Source: an uncultured Ileibacterium sp. (GTDB taxonomy: Bacteria > Bacillota > Clostridia > Peptostreptococcales > Anaerovoracaceae). Taken from it: a stretch of 16,611 bases of DNA. Of this stretch, positions 6,163 through 13,112 are shown piece by piece; the stretch's first letter is position 1, and every line of letters starts with the position of its first letter. Location of the stretch: NCBI GenBank assembly GCA_902488835.1, contig CABTXQ010000026.1, positions 1-16,611 of the forward strand, given 5' to 3'. A program made the translations under genes and the position numbers. The notes below the pieces were generated by a model that was not told the origin of the DNA, searched no databases, and saw only the letters and a program-made list of their open reading frames with translations.

Positions 6163-7568
6163 TCCTGCTCCTCATGTATGATTTGTACGCCCTGAGGTGT
6201 ATCCTTAAGTGTAATGCCAAAAGCTTTGAGCTTATCCCTTATTTCATCGGCTCTTTTATAGTCCTTCGCAGCTCTCGCTTCTTCCCTTTTCTTGACAAGT
6301 TCAGATATTTCATCGCTTATCTTGGTATTGTCTTCAATGTTTTGCATTATTCCTATAATGTTACACAGATTAATAATTCTCTTTTTTGCACTATCTGCAT
6401 ACTTCCTTGAAGTTCCATCTTTTATAATATTATTTACATGAGATACCATCTCGAAGATTGCCGATATCGCATCCGCCGTATTCAGATCATCACTCATAGC
6501 ATCTTCAAATTTTTGCTCAAGCAATGTAAATGCTTCAAGATCTTTTCTCTCATCTTCCGACATTTCATCTTTTCCGTTCTTACTATGGAAGTCAAGATTT
6601 TCAATGGCATTTCTTATCCTGTCATATCCCTGCTTAACGCTATTCATCTCTGTATCGCTGAAATTAATCGGATTCCTATAATGTACAGAAAGCAGGAAAA
6701 ATCTTATGAAGTCTCCGTCAAACTCTTTTCTTATATCTCTCACAGTAAAGAAGTTACCTAAAGATTTTGACATCTTGACTCCGTCAACTGTTATGTATCC
6801 GTTGTGCATCCAATATTTTGCAAAAGGTCTACCGTTGCATGCTTCTGACTGCGCTATTTCGTTCTCATGATGAGGGAATATCAGATCTTGCCCTCCCCCG
6901 TGAATATCTATTGTCGGTCCGAGATGCTTCTTTGACATTGTAGAACACTCAATATGCCAGCCAGGTCTTCCTTTGCCCCAAGGAGAATCCCATGCAATCT
7001 CACTTTCTTCCTTTTGTGCCTTCCATAACGTAAAATCAAGAGGGTCCCTTTTTACCTCTCCAATCGCAATCCTGCTCCCAGATTCAAGGTCATCTATCTT
7101 CTGTTTCGATAGCTTTCCATAATCCTTGAACTCTCTCGTTGCATAATATACATCGCCATCCGCCTCATATGCATATCCTTTATCTATAAGAGTCTTTATA
7201 AATTCTATAATGTCATTAATATGTTCCGAAACCTTCGGATGAACATCGGCAGGAAGAACATTTAGTGCCTTTGCATCGTCAAAATATTCTTTAATATATT
7301 TTGACGAAATCTCTCCTGCACTAACTCCTTCTTCTTTCGCCTTATTAATGATCTTATCATCGACATCGGTGAAATTCTGAACGAATTTCACATCGTATCC
7401 CAAGTGAATAAGGTATCTTCTAAGTGTGTCAAAGGCCACAAAAGGTCTTGCATTTCCTATGTGGAAGTAATTATAAACAGTAGGTCCGCATGCATATATC
7501 TTGACCTTTCCCTCTTCCAAAGGTATAAACTCTTCTTTGCTCTTCGTAAGTGTATTATAAATCTTCAT
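6159..7568 (-). CDS. cysS: Cysteinyl-tRNA synthetase
   Basis: This class I aminoacyl-tRNA synthetase charges tRNA-Cys using ATP. The 469 residues match the family length. The HIGH-type signature is FHIGN (35-39) within YACGPTVYNYFHIGNARPF, and the KMSKS loop is at residues 265-269. The zinc ligands that recognise the cysteine thiol are C27, C208, H233 or H234, and E237 (HIECSTMS and GGGQDLIFPHHENE). The C-terminal part has the charged KKREEARAAKDYKRADEIRD segment typical of the family. The ATG at 7568 has AGGAG six bases upstream. It lies 27 bases downstream of the CHR gene pair. No T-box leader is visible ahead of it, consistent with transcription from an upstream promoter. Confidence 0.97.
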   Translation of the reverse strand: MKIYNTLTKSKEEFIPLEEGKVKIYACGPTVYNYFHIGNARPFVAFDTLRRYLIHLGYDVKFVQNFTDVDDKIINKAKEEGVSAGEISSKYIKEYFDDAKALNVLPADVHPKVSEHINDIIEFIKTLIDKGYAYEADGDVYYATREFKDYGKLSKQKIDDLESGSRIAIGEVKRDPLDFTLWKAQKEESEIAWDSPWGKGRPGWHIECSTMSKKHLGPTIDIHGGGQDLIFPHHENEIAQSEACNGRPFAKYWMHNGYITVDGVKMSKSLGNFFTVRDIRKEFDGDFIRFFLLSVHYRNPINFSDTEMNSVKQGYDRIRNAIENLDFHSKNGKDEMSEDERKDLEAFTLLEQKFEDAMSDDLNTADAISAIFEMVSHVNNIIKDGTSRKYADSAKKRIINLCNIIGIMQNIEDNTKISDEISELVKKREEARAAKDYKRADEIRDKLKAFGITLKDTPQGVQIIHEEQD

Positions 7569-7595
7569 ATCTAACTCCTGTAAATCCTCCTCTTG

Positions 7596-8174
7596 TCATA
7601 CTCCAAGCAATGCCCCTGCTATCCCCATTGCTATCATGACCTTTACCGGGCTTATTTTAAATTTACCTATTGCTATTATTGTCGATATGGCAATAATAAC
7701 AGCAATTATGTCAACTCTTCCAAAAAATGCCTGTTCAAAATTAAAAATATTAGCGCCAAGCATCTTATCTGTAAAAAAAGCAGGCTTACTCATCGTAATC
7801 AAGGCAACCGCTACCATGGAAACTGTTGCAGGTTTAACTTCATTTATAACCTCAATTATATACTTATTGCTTTGATGCCTTTCCATTATGTATGCAACAA
7901 AACAAACTATAATAAAGGCTGGAATTGCAACCCCCAATGTGGCAGTGACAGAGCCCTTTATCCCCCCGGAAAGGTATCCTACATAAGTCGCTGCATTTAC
8001 AGCGACAGGTCCAGGTGTAGTCTGAGAAATCGCTACTATGTCTGCAAACTGATATTGATCAATCGCCGTGAAAAGCCTTATATTTTCATAAATCAAGCCT
8101 ATAATAGCCATTCCACCGCCGAATCCAAATAAGCCTATCTTAAAAAATGCCCAGAAAAGTTCGAGGTATATCAT
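7596..8174 (-). CDS. chrA: Chromate transporter (CHR) family protein, second half-size subunit
   Basis: Short CHR proteins (about 180-190 residues, usually six membrane spans) are encoded as pairs in many Firmicutes and are thought to work as a heterodimer equivalent to full-length ChrA. The 192-residue product has the CHR repeat signature: an N-terminal FFKIGLFGFGGGMAIIGLI segment (about 10-28) and QTTPGPVAVNAATYVGYLSG (about 50-69), followed by four or five strongly hydrophobic stretches ending in IAMGIAGALLGV. The ATG at 8174 overlaps the stop of the partner gene by four bases (ATGA), with a GGGGG-rich site four bases upstream. The real anion is unknown; chromate export is known for some members, while several short pairs have no assigned substrate. 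Confidence 0.88.
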   Translation of the reverse strand: MIYLELFWAFFKIGLFGFGGGMAIIGLIYENIRLFTAIDQYQFADIVAISQTTPGPVAVNAATYVGYLSGGIKGSVTATLGVAIPAFIIVCFVAYIMERHQSNKYIIEVINEVKPATVSMVAVALITMSKPAFFTDKMLGANIFNFEQAFFGRVDIIAVIIAISTIIAIGKFKISPVKVMIAMGIAGALLGV

Positions 8175-8716
8175 ATATCCCCCTTTTCATTCTTTAAATT
8201 AATATAAGCTCGGATTATGCCGATTATAATTAGAATAGATATTATTATCATTATGCTTACATGCATGAATGCTATAAGTAAAAAGCTTAAAATTGCAATT
8301 GCTGCGGATTCCTTATCTTTAATAGCAGTCTTACCTATAGTATATATGGCAAAAGCAACCATGCCGGTTGCTGCTGCCCTGAGACCGGAAAGAGCACCCA
8401 TAACATAAGTATTATCACTTATGAAATTAAGTCCCATAGCAATAATTAATATTATTATAAATGAAGGAAGAATAACTCCAATTGTGGCAACTATGGAGCC
8501 TAGAAGTTTATTCCTCTTATAGCCGACAAAGGTCGCCATATTTATCGCAATAACCCCAGGCAAGCTTTGACATATCGTTATTATGTCGACCATTTCATCA
8601 TCGCAAAACCATTTCTTGTCTTCAACCATAGCCTGCCTAAGGATTGGAATCATTGCGATTCCTCCTCCTATCGTAAAAAGCCCTAATTTAAAGAATACCA
8701 GAAAAAGCTCTAACAA
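8171..8716 (-). CDS. chrA: Chromate transporter (CHR) family protein, first half-size subunit
   Basis: This is the upstream partner of the CHR pair, 181 residues. It carries the same repeat signature, FFKLGLFTIGGGIAMIPIL (about 8-26) and CQSLPGVIAINMATFVGYKR (about 49-68), and then several hydrophobic spans to about residue 170. The two subunits resemble each other at both motifs, as expected from ancient duplication. The only plausible start is TTG 8716, which comes directly after the proS TAG and is in the same frame; no strong binding site precedes it, so reinitiation after proS termination is likely. Its base composition looks like its neighbours', so there is no sign of recent transfer. 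Substrate assignment is only by family. Confidence 0.86.
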   Translation of the reverse strand: MLELFLVFFKLGLFTIGGGIAMIPILRQAMVEDKKWFCDDEMVDIITICQSLPGVIAINMATFVGYKRNKLLGSIVATIGVILPSFIIILIIAMGLNFISDNTYVMGALSGLRAAATGMVAFAIYTIGKTAIKDKESAAIAILSFLLIAFMHVSIMIIISILIIIGIIRAYINLKNEKGDI

Positions 8717-10453
8717 CTATATACCAAATCTTTCTTTTTCCACTAATTCTTTTGCTGAAGCAATTGCCTCTTCTGCAGTAAGGACGGACATCTCGTTCTC
8801 CCTTCTCAGTTTATATTCAACCTTTCCATCCTTTGCCATTTTGCCAACTGTAATTCTTATTGGTATTCCAATAAGATCAGCATCGTTGAATTTTACTCCT
8901 GCCCTTTCCTTTCTGTCATCTACAAGAACTTCTACATTCTGTCTTTCAAGTTCTTCTTCAATCCTGTCTGCAAGATTCATTTGATCCTCATCTTCAGGTT
9001 TTATTACAGTTATCATTACATGATATGGTGCAACTGAAATAGGCCATATTATTCCCTTGTCGTCATGGCACTGATCAACGATGGCTTGAAGGGTTCTTGT
9101 GATTCCTATTCCGTAACATCCCATCCAATAGACCCTCTCCTCACCTTTTTCATCTTTATAATATGTTTTGAGTGACTCAGAATATTTTGTTCCAAGTTTG
9201 AATATTTGACCAACTTCAATCCCTCTTGTGTGCTTAACCGGTTTACCACATTTAGGACAAGGATCTCCCTCTTTCAGAACCTTTACGTCAGCGATAATAT
9301 CTGCCTTATAATCTCTACCGTAGCAGACTCCTAAGTAGTGATAATCTTCATCGTTAGCCCCTGCACACATATTGACTGTATCAACAAGTTCGCTATCAAC
9401 AACAATCTTGCAATTGTGTAGCCCAACAGGACCCGTATATCCTCCAACGATTCCAGTTACAGGTCCCATGTCATTTTCATCAGCAAACTCTATAAAATGT
9501 TCTGGAATATTTAAAGCATTTACGAGCTTCACCATATTAAGCTCTCTATCGCCTCTGATAAATACGGCAACGTATTCATTAGGATTCAGTTCCTCATCAT
9601 ATGTTACAAACATCAGAGCTTTAATGGATTTTTTCGTATCAATTTCGAGAAAATCGCACACATCCTTTATCGTCTTTGTTCCCGGTGTCTTAACTTTTCT
9701 AAGCTCTTCTTTTTCTTCATGTGGCTGTTTTTCATCAACAAAAGCGGCCCTTTCTACTGTAGCTGCCATGTCACAGTTCTCACAATACACTAATTCGCTT
9801 TCACCGTTCTCCGAAAGAGCTGAAAATTCATGAGAATTACTTCCTCCTATTGCACCGTTATCGGCCTCAACCACCCTGTAATTAAGTCCACACCTGTTAA
9901 AAATGCGTTCATATGATTTGTACTCATTATCATAAGAAGCATCAAGTTCTTCTCTGGTCCTGTCAAAAGTATATGCATCCTTCATAAGGAATTCCCTAGA
10001 TCTCATAAGTCCATATCTTGGACGTGCCTCATCTCTATATTTGAGCTGAATTTGGTAAAAATTCATAGGTAGCTCCTTATATGACGAGACTTCGTTCTTA
10101 ACTATATTCGTTATCATCTCTTCACAGGTCGGTGCAAGGCAAAAATCTCTATTGTTCCTATCTTGTACTCTCCAAAGTTCAGGACCGTATGCATACCATC
10201 TGCCCGATTCTTGCCAAAGTTCTGCAGGCTGAGGTGCAGGCATATGAAGCTCCTGGGCTCCTATTCTGTCCTGCTCTTCTCTTACAATGTCCTCAATCTT
10301 CCTGACAACCTTCCAACCAAGTGGCATGAATGTGTAGATGCCTGCAGCTTCTTTTCTGATCATATTTGCCCTAATAAGAAACTGATGACTTTGAAGTTCC
10401 GCCTCCTTTGATGCTTCTCTCAAGGTTCTCAAGTGTCTTTTTGATAATTTCAT
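8717..10453 (-). CDS. proS: Prolyl-tRNA synthetase, bacterial type with editing domain
   Basis: ProRS charges tRNA-Pro and, in this long form, hydrolyses mischarged Ala-tRNA-Pro. The 578-residue protein starts with the class II motif 1 region (AAGIYTFMPLGWKVVRKIE). Motif 2 lies in the YRDEARPRYGLMRSREFLMKD region (about 138-158), and motif 3 is MGCYGIGITRTLQAIV near residue 450. Between motifs 2 and 3 is the YbaK-like insertion (about 230-400), which includes the KSIKALMF segment with a candidate editing lysine. The C-terminal anticodon-binding domain contains VLVDDRKERAGVKFNDADLIGIP. The ATG at 10453 is four bases after the ispDF stop, with a GGGAG site at somewhat long spacing. Its TAG stop is followed at once by the TTG of the CHR gene. 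Confidence 0.97.
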   Translation of the reverse strand: MKLSKRHLRTLREASKEAELQSHQFLIRANMIRKEAAGIYTFMPLGWKVVRKIEDIVREEQDRIGAQELHMPAPQPAELWQESGRWYAYGPELWRVQDRNNRDFCLAPTCEEMITNIVKNEVSSYKELPMNFYQIQLKYRDEARPRYGLMRSREFLMKDAYTFDRTREELDASYDNEYKSYERIFNRCGLNYRVVEADNGAIGGSNSHEFSALSENGESELVYCENCDMAATVERAAFVDEKQPHEEKEELRKVKTPGTKTIKDVCDFLEIDTKKSIKALMFVTYDEELNPNEYVAVFIRGDRELNMVKLVNALNIPEHFIEFADENDMGPVTGIVGGYTGPVGLHNCKIVVDSELVDTVNMCAGANDEDYHYLGVCYGRDYKADIIADVKVLKEGDPCPKCGKPVKHTRGIEVGQIFKLGTKYSESLKTYYKDEKGEERVYWMGCYGIGITRTLQAIVDQCHDDKGIIWPISVAPYHVMITVIKPEDEDQMNLADRIEEELERQNVEVLVDDRKERAGVKFNDADLIGIPIRITVGKMAKDGKVEYKLRRENEMSVLTAEEAIASAKELVEKERFGI

Positions 10454-10457
10454 ATTA

Positions 10458-11657
10458 TTAAAATCTCCCCTCTATGGAACATATCGCCATTGCGGCAATT
10501 CCTTCTTTTCTTCCTGTAAATCCAATACCTTCGGTTGTTGTTGCTTTCACATTTATAGCGTTCACATCAATACCCATTGCAAATGAAAGCCTTTCTCTCA
10601 TTTTTTCAATATATGGTGAGATCTTGGGGCTTTCTGCAATTATTGTAATATCCACATTAACGACGCTCACTCCGCCCACTATCCTTATTGTCTCCTCAAG
10701 AAGCTTGATGCTTGATATGTCTTTATATCGATCATCCGTATCAGGGAAATGTCTTCCTATATCTCCCATTGATGAGGCCCCTAGAATTGCATCAATAAGT
10801 GCATGTATTGCAACATCTGCATCAGAATGTCCAATTAAGCCAATATCGCTATCGATTTCAACTCCACATAGTATGAGTCGTCTATCTTTGCTGAGCTTAT
10901 GAACATCATATCCGATTCCTACTCTGGTCGCTACAGGGATATCTGTTTCCGTTGTAACCTTTATATTTGAATAACTGCCCTCAACTATTGCTATCTTTTT
11001 CCCGGAATATTCGACTATTGAAGCATCGTCAGTCCCTGTATATCCTATCCTGTTTGCAGCTTCATACGCTTTTTTTACAACATCAAGTCTGAAGCTTTGA
11101 GGAGTCTGCACATTGAACACCCTATCTCTGTCAATTTGTTCGGTAATTATTATAGGATAATCAGTTTCAGAGTTCAAGGATTTAATGCGCATGGAATCAA
11201 CCGCTTTAACGGCTGTACAAACCGCATCGTGCTGTCTCAATGCGCCAATATTTCTATCTATTATATCTTCATTTATATCCGGTCTTGCTCCATCGTGGAT
11301 AAGAACATTTACATTCTCACTTTTTACACCTCTTGAAAGGTATAAATTCTCTATATACACAAGTCCGTTATAAACAGAAACAGATCTTTCATTTCCGCCA
11401 TGCACGAGTCTAATTTGTTTTCCATAAAGTTTTTCGAGTCGTCTTGAGATATCATAATAAGGTGAATTGTTAAGGTTCGTTTGACTCGGGACAGCTATTA
11501 CTACCTCTTCAATCTTCTCATTTCCAAGGAACGGTATTACAGCTGATTCAAGGACACTCTTTCCCTTATACATAAGAAGTTGCTTAGCCGTCTTTGTCTT
11601 CATTCTAAGTCCTTTACCGGCGGCAACTATGAGCGCGCAATATTTCATTTCGTCCAA
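10458..11657 (-). CDS. ispDF: Bifunctional IspDF: MEP cytidylyltransferase / MEcPP synthase
   Basis: This fusion covers two non-consecutive steps of the methylerythritol phosphate isoprenoid pathway. The N-terminal IspD part (about 1-240) has the CTP-binding VAAGKGLRMK motif (R18 in the 399-residue form), HGGNERSVSVYNGL, LIHDGARP, VQTPQSF and TDDASIVE motifs. The C-terminal IspF part begins at about residue 245 with RVGIGYDVHKL (metal ligands D251 and H253), GHSDADVAIHALIDAILGA and the terminal ATTTEGIGFTGRKEGIAA. The two are joined with almost no linker. The frame opens at GTG 11708, but GGAGG sits eight bases before TTG 11657, the preferred start; ATG 11648 lies 17 bases from that site. IspE, the intervening enzyme, is not in the window. 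Confidence 0.93.
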   Translation of the reverse strand: MDEMKYCALIVAAGKGLRMKTKTAKQLLMYKGKSVLESAVIPFLGNEKIEEVVIAVPSQTNLNNSPYYDISRRLEKLYGKQIRLVHGGNERSVSVYNGLVYIENLYLSRGVKSENVNVLIHDGARPDINEDIIDRNIGALRQHDAVCTAVKAVDSMRIKSLNSETDYPIIITEQIDRDRVFNVQTPQSFRLDVVKKAYEAANRIGYTGTDDASIVEYSGKKIAIVEGSYSNIKVTTETDIPVATRVGIGYDVHKLSKDRRLILCGVEIDSDIGLIGHSDADVAIHALIDAILGASSMGDIGRHFPDTDDRYKDISSIKLLEETIRIVGGVSVVNVDITIIAESPKISPYIEKMRERLSFAMGIDVNAINVKATTTEGIGFTGRKEGIAAMAICSIEGRF

Positions 11658-11720
11658 ATTCTCTACCTCCAGAGCTTGTTTTTCAGCATAAAAATAGTCG
11701 AAACTCACATTTGCTAATAG

Positions 11721-12194
11721 CTATATATGGGATTCGACCAATTTATCGGCTTCCGCCATCGTATATCCGCCTGCAAGTGCTAACTCGCTTTCAAGTATTT
11801 GTTTCGCAGTACTAAGAAGCTTTCTCTCTCCTGTTGAAAGACGTTTCTTCCTGTCTCTTCTAACTAAATCCCTCACCACTCCTGCAGCGACGAATATGTC
11901 TCCAGTTTGAAGTTTATCACGGTTAGCCCTGTCCCTTCTGTTCCAGTTAGAAGGCATCGGCTCTGATTTAGCCTTAAGAACATCAAACACCTTCTCTATT
12001 TCGTCAGCTTCTATTAAGGACCTAACTCCAACCATTTCAGAATTCTGGACCGGCACCATAATCTTAAGTTTGCTTTGAGAGAGTTCCACATGGTAAAAAC
12101 TATTGATTTCACCATCCGTCTCTTCTTCAGTAATTTCCACAATAGTGCCCGCCCCCTGCATAGGATATGCAATATTGTCTCCTACTTTAAACAT
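11721..12194 (-). CDS. carD: CarD family transcriptional regulator
   Basis: CarD-type proteins bind the RNA polymerase beta subunit through an N-terminal Tudor-like domain and stabilise open promoter complexes; in clostridia they are general modulators. The 157-residue protein has the RNAP-interaction domain (about 1-65, starting MFKVGDNIAYPMQGAGTI and including IMVPVQN) and a helical, basic C-terminal domain (about 70-157) with NWNRRDRANRDKLQTGD and the conserved LSTGERKLLSTAKQILESEL segment. The ATG at 12194 is preceded by AGAGG at a rather long 12-base spacing. It is the first gene after two tandem promoters and leads the isoprenoid/tRNA synthetase series. The two-component genes are divergent. 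Confidence 0.92.
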   Translation of the reverse strand: MFKVGDNIAYPMQGAGTIVEITEEETDGEINSFYHVELSQSKLKIMVPVQNSEMVGVRSLIEADEIEKVFDVLKAKSEPMPSNWNRRDRANRDKLQTGDIFVAAGVVRDLVRRDRKKRLSTGERKLLSTAKQILESELALAGGYTMAEADKLVESHI

Positions 12195-12244
12195 TATTAT
12201 ATCAAACCTCTTTACTTTTAATTTTATGCTTTAAGATGATTAAT

Positions 12245-12273
12245 ATTATACATTAAATATTATCTTTTTTCAA
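12245..12273 (-). promoter_or_regulatory. Proximal sigma-A type promoter of carD
   Basis: On the minus strand, TTGAAA (12268-12273) and TATAAT (12245-12250) are separated by 17 bases. Transcription would start near 12238, leaving a leader of about 44 bases before the carD ATG. It lies downstream of a second, equally good promoter, so carD appears to have tandem start points. Confidence 0.7.
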
Positions 12274-12286
12274 ATGTAAATTTTGT

Positions 12287-12315
12287 ATTATATAATTTAC
12301 AAATTAATAAGTCAA
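12287..12315 (-). promoter_or_regulatory. Distal sigma-A type promoter of carD
   Basis: On the minus strand, TTGACT (12310-12315) and TATAAT (12287-12292) are exactly 17 bases apart, close to the vegetative consensus. It lies about 42 bases upstream of the proximal carD promoter. Predicted transcription would start near 12280. Together the two probably drive the carD-ispDF-proS series and perhaps everything down to the 3D-like gene. Confidence 0.75.
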
Positions 12316-12366
12316 TGTTTTTTTACAATATCTGTGCTATAAAAAATTTTTTTATTTTTTATAGGT

Positions 12367-12395
12367 TTTACAGCCTTTTTTAACTATGGTATAAT
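12367..12395 (+). promoter_or_regulatory. Extended -10 promoter of the two-component operon
   Basis: TTTACA (12367-12372) and TATAAT (12390-12395) are separated by 17 bases, and the -10 box is preceded by TGG, giving an extended -10 element. Long A and T tracts at about 12341-12361 could act as an UP element. The start would be near 12402, about 24 bases before the ATG of the response regulator. It is divergent from the carD promoters, with about 50 bases between the two -35 boxes. Confidence 0.8.
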
Positions 12396-12425
12396 CTGGT
12401 AAATATTTTGAAAGGGGATTTATCT

Positions 12426-13112
12426 ATGAAACAACTTCTTGTAGTGGATGATGAAGCTAAAATAAGAGAGGTAATTAAAGAATATGCCGAGTTCAGCGGT
12501 TATGAAGTAACCGAAGCCGGAGACGGAATGAGTGCAATAGGACTTTGCAAATTAAATGACTACGACTTAATAATAATGGACGTTATGATGCCTAAGCTTG
12601 ATGGTTTCAGCTCTGTTAAAGAGATAAAGAAAATAAAAGATATTCCGGTTATAATGCTTTCAGCACGGGGTGAGGAATATGATAAGCTGTTCGGGTTTGA
12701 ACTAGGGATTGATGATTATGTTGTTAAGCCTTTCAGTCCAAAGGAACTTATGGCAAGGGTAAATGCAGTTCTCAACAGAAGAAGCGGTTCCGACCAGCTC
12801 TCCTCTGCTATTGCTTCATTTGACGGGCTTGAAGTAAATTTCGCCGCTAGGACTGTTACAGTTGACGGTCAAAAAGTTAATCTTACTCCAAAGGAATATG
12901 ATCTCTTATTCTATCTAATAAAGAATAAAAATATCGCTCTATCTCGAGATAAACTGCTTTCAGATATCTGGGGTTATGATTTCTTTGGTGATGACAGAAC
13001 AATAGATACGCATATCAAAAATCTTCGTAATAATTTGGGACCATATAGGAAGTTTATTGTTACTTTGAGAGGCGTGGGATATAAATTCGAATATGAAGAC
13101 AAAGAAAAGTAA
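12426..13112 (+). CDS. OmpR/PhoB-family response regulator
   Basis: This is a DNA-binding response regulator of 228 residues. The receiver domain (about 1-118) has the acidic pair D8/D9, phospho-acceptor D52 in IIMDVMMPKLDG, the switch Ser/Thr position in VIMLSAR and K101 in VVKPF. The C-terminal winged helix (about 128-223) shows LTPKEYDLLFYLI, the SRDKLLSDIWGYDFFGDDRTID recognition region split over two helices, and the ending TLRGVGYKFE. The ATG at 12426 is eight bases after AAGGGG; the frame extends upstream to TTG 12408, which is not needed. It overlaps the histidine kinase gene by 20 bases, so the pair is co-expressed. The target genes cannot be read from sequence. Confidence 0.93.
   Translation: MKQLLVVDDEAKIREVIKEYAEFSGYEVTEAGDGMSAIGLCKLNDYDLIIMDVMMPKLDGFSSVKEIKKIKDIPVIMLSARGEEYDKLFGFELGIDDYVVKPFSPKELMARVNAVLNRRSGSDQLSSAIASFDGLEVNFAARTVTVDGQKVNLTPKEYDLLFYLIKNKNIALSRDKLLSDIWGYDFFGDDRTIDTHIKNLRNNLGPYRKFIVTLRGVGYKFEYEDKEK

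Noticed and set aside
7593..8132. 179-codon open frame on the plus strand
   Set aside because: Antisense to a clear CHR transporter gene; the product is Tyr/Asn/Cys-rich, as expected of a shadow of hydrophobic codons.
7596..8716. CHR gene pair as a recently acquired island
   Set aside because: Base composition looks like the neighbours', there are no flanking repeats or mobile genes, and the junctions are tightly fitted into the operon.
9372..9833. 153-codon open frame on the plus strand
   Set aside because: Antisense to the proS editing-domain region; Ser/Thr-rich shadow without a domain or ribosome binding site.
12296..12372. Three TTTACA direct repeats (12296, 12322, 12367) as possible PhoP/PhoB-type boxes
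   Set aside because: Spacings of 26 and 45 bases do not match a regular helical repeat, the sequence is very AT-rich, and one copy is simply the -35 box.
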